From Watersipora subatra (lineage: Eukaryota; Bryozoa; Gymnolaemata; Cheilostomatida; Watersiporidae): 64,000 nucleotides of DNA. The position numbers and the translations under genes were made by a program. Positions 43,801 through 54,379 of the stretch are shown here, piece after piece. The stretch is from contig NC_088717.1 of assembly GCF_963576615.1 (NCBI RefSeq), positions 58,330,749 through 58,394,748 of the forward strand. The letters run 5' to 3'. Position 1 is the stretch's first letter; the number at the start of each line of letters is the position of its first letter. The notes under the pieces were generated by a model. It saw nothing but the letters and a program-made list of their open reading frames with translations. It searched no databases and was not told where the DNA came from.

Positions 43801-46800
43801 CGGTGGATAATTACTACCGGTGGATATTTAGGCTACTACCGATGGATAATTACTACCGGTGGATAATTACTACCGGTGGATAATTACTACCGATGGATAA
43901 ATACTACCGGTGGATAATTACTACCGGTGGATATTTACTACCGGTGGATAATTACTACCGGTGGATAATTACTACCGGTGGATATTTAGGCTACTACCGG
44001 TGGATAATTACTACCGGTGGATATTTAGGCTACTACCGATGGATAATTACTACCGGTGGATAATTACTACCGGTGGATAATTACTACCGGTGGATAATTA
44101 CTACCGGTGGATAATTACTACCGGCGGATAATTACTACCGGCGGATAACTACTACCGGCGGATAATTACTACCGGCGGATAATTACTACCGGCGGATAAT
44201 TACTACCGGCGGATAATTACTACCGGCGGATAATTACTACCGGCGGATAATTACTACCGGCGGATATTTACTACCGGTGGATAATTACTACCGGTGGATA
44301 TTTACTACCGGCAGATAACTAGTACCAGTGGATAATTATTATCGGTGGATAATTACTCCTGGTGGATAATTACTACCGGTGGATAATTACTACCGGTGGA
44401 CAATTACTACCGGTGGATAACTACTACCAGTGGATAACTACTACCGGCGGATAATTACTACCGGCGGATAATTACTACCGGCGGATAATTACTACCGGCG
44501 GATAATTACTACCGATGGATAAATACTACCGGTGGATATTTACTACCGGTGGATAATTACTACCGGTGGATAATTACTACCGATGGATAAATACTACCGG
44601 TGGATAATTACTACCGGTGGATATTTACTACCGGTGGATAATTACTACCGGTGGATAATTACTACCGGTGGATAGCTACTACCGGTGGATAATTACTACC
44701 GGTGGATATTTAGGCTACTACCGATGGATAATTACTACCGGTGGATAATTACTACCGGTGGATAATTACTACCGGTGGATAATTACTACCGGTGGATAAT
44801 TACTACCGGTGGATAATTACTACCGGTGGATAATTACTACCGGTGGATAATTACTACCGGTGGATAATTACTACCGGCGGATAACTACTACCGGCGGATA
44901 ATTACTACCGGCGGATAATTACTACCGGCGGATAATTACTACCGGCGGATAATTACTACCGGCGGATAATTACTACCGGCGGATAATTACTACCGGCGGA
45001 TAATTACTACCGGTGGATATTTACTACCGGTGGATAATTACTACCGGTGGATATTTACTACCGGCAGATAACTAGTACCAGTGGATAATTATTATCGGTG
45101 GATAATTACTCCTGGTGGATAATTACTACCGGTGGATAATTACTACCGGTGGATAATTACTACCGGTGGATAACTACTACCGGTGGATAATTACTACCGG
45201 TGGATAATTACTACCGGTGGATAATTACTACCGGTGGATAATTACTACCGGTGGATAATTACTACCGGCGGACAACTACTACCGGCGGATAATTACTACC
45301 GGCGGATAATTACTACCGGCGGATAATTACTACCGGCGGATAATTACTACCGGCGGATAATTACTACCGGCGGATAATTACTACCGGTGGATATTTACTA
45401 CCGGTGGATAATTACTACCGGTGGATATTTACTACCGGCAGATAACTAGTACCAGTGGATAATTATTATCGGTGGATAATTACTCCTGGTGGATAATTAC
45501 TACCGGTGGACAATTACTACCGGTGGATAATTACTACCGGTGGATAACTACTACCGGTGGATAATTACTACCGGCGGATAATTACTACCGGCGGATAATT
45601 ACTACCGGCGGATAATTACTACCGATGGATAAATACTACTGGTGGATATTTACTACCGGTGGATAATTACTACCGGTGGATAATTACTACCGGTGGACAA
45701 TTACTACCGGTGGATAACTACTACCGGTGGATAACTACTACCGGTGGATAATTACTACCGGCGGATAATTATTACCGGCGGATAATTACTACCGATGGAT
45801 AAATACTACCGGTGGATAATTACTACCGGTGGATATTTACTACCGGTGGATAATTACTACCGGTGGATAATTACTACCGGTGGATATTTACTACCGGCGG
45901 ATAATTACTACCGGCGGATAATTACTACCAGCGGATAAATACTACCGGCGGATAATTACTACCGGCGGATAAATACTACCGGTGGATAATTACTACCGGT
46001 GGATATTTACTACCGGTGGATAATTACTACCGGTGGATAATTACTACCGGTGGATATTTACTACCGGTGGATAATTACTACCGGCAGATAATTAGTACCA
46101 GTGGATAATTACTATCGGTGGATAATTACTACGGGTGGATAATTACTACCGGTAGATAATTATTATCGGTAGATAATTACTCCTGGTGGATAATTACTAC
46201 CGGCGGATAATTACTACCGGCGGATAATTACTACCGGCGGATAATTAGTACCGGTGGATAATTACTATCGGTGGATAATTACTACCGGTGGATAATTATT
46301 ATCGGTAGATAATTACTCCTGGTGGATAATTACTACCAGTGGATAATTACTACCGGTGGATAATTACTACCGGTGAATAATTACTACCGGTGGATAATTA
46401 CTACCGGTGAATAATTACTCCTAGTGGATAATAATGTATGACAGTACATCACTATTGCTATTACTGCAAGATTTAAGACTACTTACCAAGATAGGTTTCC
46501 TCTTCTGTCTGGTATCCATCAGCACTACCACCTAAAGAGGTAACTACAGCAGTAGTTTATACTCATATATATTTGAATGTGTGAAGTATATTCTAACATG
46601 CAATCATTCTTTTTTAACAGCCATATCGGTTGCAAGTATGCAATAAAGTTATGAAATGAAATACTTAAATCTAGAGGGTGAAAGGATCTATTATTATTAT
46701 TCATCAGTTGCTACAAACAATCATTTGTTATCAATTTGAGAATCTCTTGAAATTTAAGATGTATCTTTCATTAGGCCTAAGCAAGAATGACTAGAGCAAT

Positions 46801-49288
46801 CAGTCTTTCAGCATCAAAGAGTATATCGTCAAATATTCAGAGACAGACCAGAGCAAAAAACACTGAATAGATATAAAGTTATACCAAACCAGCACACATT
46901 AGGCTGTGATCGTTTATAAAGATTTCCTTTAGACAAATCAGTAAGTGCCTAACTCGTGATCTTAACAAGAGCGAGTGTAGTACGGTACAATATCTCGGTA
47001 TAAGATAGGAGTGGGGAGCTGGACAGTGCTAGGACCACGTACATATTTGAACATAATCTACATTTTCCTATTGATTTATATTGTTAAGTATCTAAATGCA
47101 GAGAGAATGTGACACGAATAGATGACTTACCAGTTTTAGATATCCAGACATTCCTTTCTTTTTGTACCAGTTTCCTAATAAAGCCTAGAGTGAAAAAAAC
47201 GACACAATTAACCACATTACTAAGTAAAGTCTTTGACTCTGAATTGGGGATAAAATCTACCATCTACTGGAGAAAAAACTTGAAGATGAAATGCACCATC
47301 TAATTGAAAAAATCTTAGACTTTGAAAAGGAGATGAACTTTATCATTTACTGGAAGAAATCTTTGACTTTGAAATAGGGATTAAATCTATCAACTACTAG
47401 AAGTTACCAATAGAAGATGACTGACAGTCTGTTTGAACCTGATAAGACTGAAATTTTAATTGTCTTGTTGAGGCATACTCAGGAGAATGCCTCTTGTTGA
47501 GGCATATTCAGGAGAATGCCTCTTGTTGAGGCATATTCAGGAGAATGCCTCTTGTTGAGGCATATTCAGGAGAAACAATAAGAGCCTGTTCTTATTGCTA
47601 GCCTTCTTATTCTTAAACAGAGTCCTTTATGCAGAACCACAAAATCTCAGGTCATTAGAGACATCAGTTTTCTTATAACAGACTAAAATAAAATGTACAT
47701 GTATATTTGGCTAAGGCTAGAAAACAATGTTTACAGTGCCGATCGGTTATTTGATAACGTGAATGAAAAACTGTTCCTTCTTGTCTATAGATGCTAGTCC
47801 GAGTCGAGTTACCCAGAATGCTTCAATCGATCACGATCTAGTTCCAGACTAAAAATCTTTTGCTCACTTGCGCAGCGCAATTTCAGTGGTATATTCACGG
47901 AGACACCAACTACTTTTAGTTACATTCGCATGAGATTTGACCTTGAATGACAAACTCCGCCCAAGCGTCGCTAAAACGCTTTACTTTTTAGAACTATAAA
48001 AACTTTTTACAAGAGTGATAATATTAGAAACGATAAAAGAAGATACAGGTAAAGGCAGTCCTCGACGTTTTTTTCTTCTGAACATTTTAGCCACAACCAA
48101 GTTTTGTCGATTTCAATCTTGAAACATCCTGGCAGTCAGACCACCTCAAACAACAAAAACAAAAATGATAGAAAAAAATTTAAAATATCGGTACTTTATG
48201 ATAAAACCAACTAAAATTTTGTAGAAGTTGATCTTTGACCGTTTGGACAATGGTTTAGCTTTATTCAATAAGACAACTCAGAAAAAAACTAGTTTTTGCG
48301 CAAGCGTTATACGCATACGGAAATTTGAATGCCAGAATGTCATAGGTGAAAATAACAAATCCTTGCATAAGCAACACGCTATTCCATACCTATGCTAGCA
48401 AATAACAAGTTAAGACAGCTGCCTTTTGAGCTCTGGCCACATAAACACGTACATTTTAGTTAATTACAAAAAAACTGATCCTTCAAATGACCTGAACAAT
48501 TGTGATTATTCATCAAAGACTGCTTAACAGCGTGGCATTAACAGATTGGTGTTAGTAACATGGTGCTAACATATTAGTGTTAACAGCATGGTGTTAACAT
48601 ATTGGTATTAACAAATTGGTGTTAACAGCATAGTGTTAACAGATTGGTTCAACTGAAAAACCAGGACATTTAACAACGAACTTCACTGAGCATGGCTACA
48701 AGAAACAGGGGTACTTATATTAATATCGTTTATTTATCGAGGATAGTGGGCCTCAATAACCACCAGCTGATTAGCAGAACCTGACTTATAATCTTATAGC
48801 AATTGACAGCAGCGAGTGATGTCTTGTAGATGACATGAGATTAGCAAAGATGAGTCGGAGAACTCTGAATATGATACTGAGACAACCTTTCTGCAATGCT
48901 ATGCCTTGTGCAGCCGGCTAAAATTCTGTTAGAATTGACGCTAAATACGCATGAATATGAAGGTTTCTTGTTGCTCAGCTATGACAGGATGGCTAAAGCA
49001 TTGATGCTGGCAATTATCATTGTTAAAGCTACAAGTAGATTAGTGAATATGAGAGAAATAGATTTTATGCATTTAATTACCAGGAATGGTAATTACCTCA
49101 CACAACTTCACAACTATGTAACTACAAGGAATTTGATAAATTCAGAAAGTTATATCAGCGCTCCATTATAATATAAGCCATATTTGAATCGATATCAATG
49201 GCTCAACAGAAGGCCTACCCTTATTCCGAACAATGGTTAATGAGTTGAGGTCAATCACATCCTCGTCTTCTGGTTCGACATCTTTGTA
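34138..49288 (-). CDS. Unrecognised acidic/basic/serine-rich protein gene, last seven exons
   Basis: Minus-strand exons in order: 49219-49288, 46487-46531, 42743-42782, 42037-42155, 38822-38929, 36542-36713, 34138-34801. All introns are GT-AG. Phases run 1, 1, 2, 1, 1, 2 and every junction agrees, giving 406 codons including the stop. The protein begins acidic (YKDVEPEDEDVID, DGYQTEEETYLE, DDADVVDDPEEDR), then has a basic stretch (KDKLERGKRHKEF), a putative nuclear localisation signal (PPAKRRRVEF) and a long serine-rich C-terminus. I do not recognise the family. The 5' end lies right of 49.3 kb, or exons there were missed. Introns carry at least nine tandem arrays and three mobile elements. 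Confidence 0.7.
34893..35002. repeat. CAA-rich repeat, 3 copies
   Basis: Three copies of GGCATCGCCTTTTATAACAA plus a (CAA)n tail and CAGCAA, in the last intron. Confidence 0.9.
35110..35432. repeat. 35-bp minisatellite, about 9 copies
   Basis: Units of GTGTACCTCATGGCCAGTGC plus ACACTGATGTCTGGA, in the last intron. Confidence 0.95.
35433..36541. other. Intron of minus-strand gene, nothing recognised
   Basis: No repeat or coding signal stands out between the 35-bp array and exon 36542-36713. Confidence 0.45.
36542..36713 (-). CDS. Minus-strand gene, penultimate exon
   Basis: Donor ACTCAG|GTTCTC (phase 2). The acceptor is CTTGTAGAG in phase 1; a TAG two bases earlier would require phase 2. 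It encodes RSKDIIKDETLSPATSTSLL and a basic/serine-rich stretch SPRSRSQKKLSFTNPEGPR. Confidence 0.6.
36921..37405. repeat. 18-bp minisatellite, about 26 copies
   Basis: Unit TCTAGTACAGTAGCAGTG with variants ACTAGTACAGTACCAGTG. The same unit forms a second array at 49930-50365. Confidence 0.95.
37497..38667. repeat. 24-bp minisatellite, about 48 copies
   Basis: Unit ACTAAGGGAACACATGTACAG plus ACT. Because 24 is a multiple of three, stop-free frames of over 400 codons appear on the minus strand and shorter ones on the plus strand. A diverged TACTATAGGAAC unit recurs at about 37660, 37875 and 38211, showing block duplications of 9 and 14 units. Confidence 0.97.
38822..38929 (-). CDS. Minus-strand gene exon with nuclear localisation signal
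   Basis: Acceptor GCTTTACAG, donor TATCC|GTAAGC; phase 1 to 1. It encodes QRPQSRCHEESLANKKPPAK, then RRRVEFVTIKNPDSI. The cluster PPAKRRRV resembles a classical nuclear localisation signal. Confidence 0.65.
39108..39632. repeat. 25-bp minisatellite, about 20 copies
   Basis: Unit CTATCATCTCTAACTGCACC plus CCTGA, in an intron of the minus-strand gene. Confidence 0.95.
39885..40784. mobile_element. 900-bp element with TACAGTAGACGCTCC termini
   Basis: Left end TACAGTAGACGCTCCTATA; right end TATAGGAGCGTCTACTGTA. TA flanks and TIR style fit the pogo/Tigger group. There is no transposase frame. Immediately left (39871-39882) a further TATAGGAGCGTC abuts it, as if half a TIR of another copy were left behind. 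Confidence 0.75.
40786..40893 (-). mobile_element. SINE fragment between two DNA elements
   Basis: On the minus strand it matches the 13380-13470 part of the SINE family (GAGATCAAACCTTTTTCGGT, TTTTAATAGCTATAACCGGA). It fills the gap exactly between the elements at 39885-40784 and 40898-41632. Confidence 0.65.
40898..41632. mobile_element. Pogo-like MITE copy B
   Basis: It ends GTTTGACTGTA. The left TIR has lost its first bases but continues AACATCGATAACTCGAACTT. The interior matches copy A (28301-29431) without the extra 400 bp. Confidence 0.75.
41804..41835. repeat. Short telomere-like CCCTAA/CCCTAT tract
   Basis: Five hexamers mixing CCCTAT and CCCTAA (reverse complement TTAGGG). Very short. 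Confidence 0.6.
42037..42155 (-). CDS. Minus-strand gene exon with basic stretch
   Basis: Acceptor TTTGTTTTAG, donor AATA|GTAAGT; phase 2 in, 1 out. It encodes GGFVKVGLRGLVCDVIELGL and then QKDKLERGKRHKEFSRLAN. Confidence 0.65.
42230..42645. repeat. 38-bp minisatellite, about 10 copies
   Basis: Units ACAACAATGTGAGAGTAGCA plus ATAGATCTACCACAAGAT. Confidence 0.95.
42743..42782 (-). CDS. Minus-strand gene micro-exon, acidic
   Basis: Acceptor TTCTTTCAG, donor GACCG|GTGAGG; phase 1 in, 2 out. It encodes EDDADVVDDPEED. Confidence 0.65.
42818..43037. repeat. 74-bp tandem repeat, 3 copies
   Basis: Units starting TTTTATATAAAATTGAGTAA and ending CAAGCAATGACAAACCAGGC, just upstream (gene sense) of the micro-exon. 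Confidence 0.95.
43038..43785. other. Intron segment, nothing recognised
   Basis: Between two arrays in the minus-strand gene's intron. Open frames near 43042-43357 lack support. Confidence 0.4.
43786..46435. repeat. 17-bp satellite array, about 155 copies, with higher-order structure
   Basis: Basic unit CTACCGGTGGATAATTA with block-wise variants (ACCGGC, ACCGAT, TATTTA). A rare variant run beginning GCAGATAACTAGTACCAGTG recurs at 44311, 45064 and 45438. The last two are exactly 374 bp (22 units) apart, and the first two 753 bp apart (44 units plus 5). It lies wholly inside one intron of the minus-strand gene. Confidence 0.97.
46487..46531 (-). CDS. Minus-strand gene micro-exon, acidic
   Basis: Acceptor ACCTCTTTAG, donor CTTG|GTAAGT; phase 1 to 1. 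It encodes GSADGYQTEEETYL. It stands about 50 bp from the edge of the 17-bp satellite. Confidence 0.7.
47463..47575. repeat. 27-bp minisatellite, 4 copies
   Basis: Units CTTGTTGAGGCATATTCAGG plus AGAATGC. Confidence 0.95.
48040..48300. mobile_element. Dispersed-repeat segment related to pogo-like MITE interior
   Basis: CTTCTGAACATTTTAGCCAC, CCAAGTTTTGTCGATTT and CACCTCAAACAACAAAAAC blocks correspond to the interiors at 28560-28720, 41150-41300, 52770-52900 and 53050-53200. No TIRs are seen here. Confidence 0.5.
48525..48655. repeat. Short GTTAAC-rich repeat
   Basis: Repeated GTTAACAGCATGGTGTTAAC and ATTGGTGTTAAC units. Confidence 0.8.
49219..49288 (-). CDS. Minus-strand gene, most upstream exon recognised
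   Basis: Acceptor GCTTTTCTAG, donor AAGG|GTAGGC; phase 0 in, 1 out. It encodes YKDVEPEDEDVIDLNSLTIV and RNK. Confidence 0.65.
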
Positions 49289-50544
49289 CTAGAAAAGCAG
49301 ACATAAAAATGCTGTAATAACCTGTACTGTAGTGATTGGTGACAGGTTACAGTAAATGACAATGCTGGACAACAGGCTAGAGTCAATAAAACTAATAATG
49401 ACTAATAATCTAGGAATACATCGATCTACGATATGGGACAGAGTTGTGGGTTCTATTGTGCTTAGCATGACACAAGCTCAGTGTGACAACAATATTTTGG
49501 ACTTTAGGCCAACACACGACATTGTAGTCATACAGTATTAGCCTCAGCACCTATCACTTTATCCTATCGCATGTTTCTGACCTTGTGCCATAGATTGCTT
49601 TTAGTGGTTCATGGCCTGTTAGCTAAATCTCTTGCAAGTTCAAACAAGTACTAACACATCCTTCTTAACTTTGCAATTGCGATGTTCTGCCTATTACACT
49701 TCGACTCCCACAGCAAATAACTCTTAGCCCATCATTTTGTATTTGCACCAAAATTGCAACAAGGCGTCCTGGAAATGTCTTCACTATTACTTTTAATTGG
49801 CATTCTAGATTAAAACATCTTAAGATTTCGCAGCTGCTCAAATCATTTTCCACTTTTGGAATGCTTTTTTCGATACTCCTCCAGATACAAACTTTTTAGC
49901 TTTTGCCATCAGCTAACTCAATGGCATAGTAGCGGTGTCTAGTATAATACTAGCGGTGTCTCGTACAGTAGCAATGTCTAGTACAGTAGCAATGTTTAGT
50001 ATAGTAGCAGTGTTTAGTATAGTAGCAGTGTCTAGTATAGTAGCAGTGTCTAGTACAGTAGCAGTGTCTAGTACATACAGTAGCAGTGTCTAGTACATAC
50101 AGTAGCAGTGTCTAGTACAGTAGCAGCGTCTAGTACAGTAGCAGCGTCTAGTACAGTACCAGTGACTAGTACAGTAGCAGTGCCTAGTACAGTAGCAGTG
50201 TCTAGTACAGTAGCAGTGTCTAGTACCGTAGAAGTGTCTAGTACAGTACCAGTGTTTAGTACAGTACCAGTGTTTAGTACAATACCAGTGTCTAGTACAG
50301 CACCAGTTTCTAGTTCACAGTACCATTGTCTAGTTCACAGTACCAGTGTTTAGTTCACAGTACTGTGCAGTTTCTCTGGATAATAATAATAATCTAATAA
50401 CCTTAGCCAGGATCTGAGGTCGTTAGTGTTACTAGGTTCCAATGAACTTATAATTGCATCTACCTAAACAGTGTTTGGTACAATAAAATATACTCATATT
50501 ACAACAAACACAAGACTTGGCCAAAAAATAGACCTCCACAAATA
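49289..50544. other. Stretch upstream of the recognised exons
   Basis: The promoter and first exons of the minus-strand gene should lie here or further right, but none could be identified. It holds the 18-bp array. Confidence 0.35.
49930..50365. repeat. 18-bp minisatellite, second array
   Basis: Same unit as 36921-37405 (TCTAGTACAGTAGCAGTG), more diverged at both edges. Confidence 0.95.
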
Positions 50545-50925
50545 TTTCTTTTCATAAACATTCCTCGCACCGCTACTGGGAAAAGTCCAGCCGAATCATT
50601 ATTTGGTAAAATATTGAGAACGTATGTAGATTCCAGAGTTTGTTGAGCAGACATATGTAGCTACAAAGATAAGAAACTCGATGCTCTACATAACGCTAAA
50701 CAATGTCGAACAATACGTCTTCAAGAAAATCAAAGCGGTCATTCCCAATCTTGCAGTAGGAGATCAAGTGCTTGTGAAACAGTATGAACATCTTAGCAAA
50801 GCTGACACTAAATTTTAACCTGAGCTAGTCAAAGTTATCGACAAAGAAATCTCAACAATAACTGTTAGATCTTCACATGGATACGAAGACCCTAGGACAC
50901 TTATGTATTTGCCTCATCTAACTTT
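50545..50925 (+). pseudogene. Ty3/Gypsy integrase C-terminal relic
   Basis: Reads RTATGKSPAE, then LFGKILRTYVD, and downstream VGDQVLVKQYEHLSKADTKF, the usual tail region of Gypsy integrases. It has stops and frame shifts throughout. It belongs to a different copy from the relic at 55-57 kb. Confidence 0.65.
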
Positions 50926-51142
50926 CGCTGAGTCATCCTCTCGCGAAAATTTCATGTGCGAAACTAAACTATCATAACGAACGAGCGAAACAGCGAAATT
51001 AAATAGCTTTGTTCCTTGATAGTCCAAGAAACAAATGGCAGCAAGCGATCAAATTGCATTATCGACCTCGCCCACACCATTCTACCTGCGGTTCACAATT
51101 ACAAACTAGTCTCAAATTGAAATTTTTTTCTTATCAGTGAAC

Positions 51143-53364
51143 CAGGCCCGTATTCCCTGGAGCAGCTGGTCGGCTGAGCCGTCCCAAATTTTTAGGAACT
51201 TTCCACGGCTAAGTACAGTCAAACTCGGATAACTTGCCCTCGGATAAAATGTAACATTTCATCTCAAACACAAGGTTAACTCAAACGGATTTGTTTGGTC
51301 CATTCCAACGCAATGATAAATTGCTTCAGACATTTATTCGAAAAGTTATTTGCTCAACGGCTATGGAAACGGTTTTTATCGCTGTAGAATATCACTTTAT
51401 TCGAAGCCATAGAGACAAAAATCAACTTTTAGTAGTTCTTAGAAGTCATTATTATCATCATCAGTGGCAAAATATTTTTGTTAAAGATGTCATTGCGTCA
51501 ACAAATTCGATTTAATGAAATTAAGACCCATAAAAGGCTAAAACATCAGCTACAATTTGATGCCATTTTTGTCTTTGTAGACCAACCCTGTCCAGAGATA
51601 TATGCGTTTGAATGAGGCCCTCTTTTAAAAACCTCATTCCAGCATCTTTTACTTTGAGTCTCCTATAGAGTTTCCCGTTGAGTTCAAATTCAGATTATAT
51701 TTCCTTGTTTGAGGCTAAAATGTAATTTCCTGCGTATGCGAGATACGTATGTACATTGAGTTCTTGACGGCTTCTTTTTACTCTTTAGCATCTAGCAATA
51801 CAATGGCTTAGATTGATGAATATACTAAAGGTAATATTTTAGTACTCATTAATACATGTACTAATTAACAAAATTATAACTTTTTGCTATCACTAATCAT
51901 CGTTTTACACCAGCCGAAGCAGCTTTGTCAGTGTGGAAACTGCCATAAAGGGGAAAGAGAGACTAGAATGTGTGCTGCATAAACCATGATGTTTTGTTTG
52001 AGTTTGTTGCAGTAGATGAATTTGTCTTATTGTATCAGCTAAAACTATATGAGTGGCTACGACTTGATGAATATCTTTAATAAAAGCTTTATGCCGACAT
52101 GAAAATATTTTTGCTTGTAAAAATTGTATAATAAAATTATGTTGTTGAAGATAATGCAAAACATGATTCGCAGAATATTGCAGTGAATTGGATACGGTAT
52201 ATGGATGTCCGCAGAACTGGAGAATGTGAGTTCAAATCCAGTTTGCAGCAGACTTCTCGTCCTTAAAACTCTATCCCTGTGCATATTCTTTTCAAAGACA
52301 CAGCTTGCTTATTTTACTTACAGTAGTATGAAAATAGTTTCCGGTGTAGGCAATGATATACAGCCCCGCCCCAAGGATAGGCGACGGACATAATGTGGGC
52401 AGGGCCTTTGGGAGGCTGTATATCATTAGTGTGGGTAGCGACCGAACTGTGCTGATACAAAGACCTTATTCTACATAGTTTGCTTGACAGAATTACCGTA
52501 GACCGGTAGAATTGGTAGTCGGTACTCAAATGTTAACACAGCATTTGGAAAAAGTAAGACAAAGTTTCAATTTTCGTTATTTGAGGCCTTTGAAACATTC
52601 ATAATAATGTATCTGTAGCGGGGTTTAAAATTTTATTCTAACCAACATGAGCAAATACAAAATAAAATATATGCCAATAGAGCTGCGTAGGCCTAGACTT
52701 ATCGCAAATAGCCGATGTGAATACGAAATATATTGACAGATAAATCACGCGTGACATCATTTTGGGTAAGTCTGGGCATGTTCTTTTTGGCCTGAGCGTT
52801 TTTACCGCGATCAGATTTTTTCGATTTTAATCTTCAAATATCTTGGCAATGAGATCGCCTAACACAACAAACAACATATCAACCGATAGAGAAAAAAACT
52901 TACTTTTAAGATCAACTCACATTTGACGCAACCCCATCTTTAACGACCTTTATAAAGGTTTGCAAAATATCAAGTTTTACCAAACATCCGCGTGGTCATG
53001 TCCCATTGAAAGCATGGAAACCACCGTGTGAACTTAAAACAAAATCGGCAAAATTGATCTTTGTAAAAGCGCTCAAAAGAAAAAGATGTCTTTTATCTGA
53101 GCATTTTAACTGCGGTCAAGTTTTGCCTATTTTAATTTAAAAACGTCTCGTCAGTCACATCACCTAAAACTAATCTCAAAAAATAGAAAAATGTTGATAC
53201 TTTCCGATAAAATGTTTTAAAACTTCACACGAGAAGCCCGGCTAAGGCCCTCCATAGGAAAAACCAGTTGGGGGCTTACACCGCCCCCCTCACCACCCCC
53301 AGGTGTTCATATCTAGTCGCCTAAAATTAGCCGCCCCAACTTGCAACCAGTGAATACAGGCCTG
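51143..53364. mobile_element. Possible hAT-like element with nested repeats
   Basis: Left end CAGGCCCGTATTCCCTGG; right end is the reverse complement of CAGGCCTGTATTCACTGG. Flanking octamers CAGTGAAC and TGGTGAAC match at six of eight positions, as an old 8-bp target duplication. It contains a pogo-like TIR start (TACAGTCAAACTCGGATAAC at 51214), a SINE and several pogo-interior blocks. No transposase frame. Confidence 0.5.
52165..52300 (+). mobile_element. tRNA-derived SINE
   Basis: B box GAGTTCAAATCCAG near 52230 preceded by an A-box-like GGATACGGTATATGGATG. Its downstream body differs from the TAGCTATAGCTGGA family. Confidence 0.55.
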
Positions 53365-54379
53365 TGGTGAACTGAACCTGAGGAATCTAGTTATGTTTGT
53401 TCCACTGCATTTATTTTCACATCACTATATTTTCGCACTTACCAGAGCTGCGAAATTAAGGTGCGGTGAAATTTTACTCTGTATGCTACTCACGAAACTA
53501 AATACTAGCGAAATATAAGCGTCCTAGGGTATATTTAAACAACTTCCCATATGATTGCAGATAAAAGGACCTACAAATTCATTCCATCTTTTGAAGAGAT
53601 CGGTAGCGAAAGCCAAAAAAAAGGAGTGCAGAAGGTCTATGCAAAGATAGTGCGACTTCCCACACTAAAATCAGTATGCGCTCAGAGCCAGACTAAGGAG
53701 ATTTACGTATAGATACTCAGATAGAAATCGTTTAGATAAGAAGAGTAAACGCCTGTCGTATGCATAACTAAGAAATCCCACCCCTAAAAATTGTGGCAGC
53801 ACTTGTTCACACTTATTATCAGTTACGATTTTTTGGGAACAATGCTTGATTATGGTCGCCCTCTCCTCACAAATAGTATGCACTATTTACAATGCTTTCA
53901 GGTATGAAGTATAAATTGATTGCCCTTCAAATAATAAAACGGCGCATCGTTTGAGTTCACATCCGTCGTCAACCGTCATAGTTCACACAGCTTAACGAAA
54001 AGCACACAAGCTAAACACAGTCAAAAGTAGAACAAGATGACGAAGCAAATTCCTGAAGCTACCTCATTGACTCGACAGGCTGGCTTTAATTAGGTTGTTG
54101 TAAATAAATTCTTTCATAAACTATCAGAGCTACTTGGAAAGTATTTATTTAGCGCAGCAAGTGTACTCAGCAAGTGTACAAGCAGTTTGAATTTGTGTAA
54201 AGCAAGTTTTTTACAAAAATGTTGTACATTGATGCCTCAATAAGTAATAAATTTGGTGCCGGTAAACCTGGTTGATGCGCCAACACTTTTTATTTCAAAT
54301 ATGAGTTTGTACCTCAACAGATATATAATCTATATGAAACAGGCATTACAGTACAACTGTCCAAATACATGCCTAAGTG
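53365..54379. other. No gene recognised
   Basis: Degraded repeat-like sequence between the hAT-like element and the pogo relic. Confidence 0.4.

Larger units (their letters stand above)
46532..49218. other. Intron of minus-strand gene
   Basis: Contains the 27-bp array at 47463-47575, a dispersed-repeat segment at 48040-48300 and the GTTAAC array near 48525-48655. No further exon could be supported here. Confidence 0.45.

Noticed and set aside
43786..46435. CRISPR-like appearance of regular short repeats
   Set aside because: Units are contiguous 17-mers without unique spacers, in an animal genome; it is a satellite.
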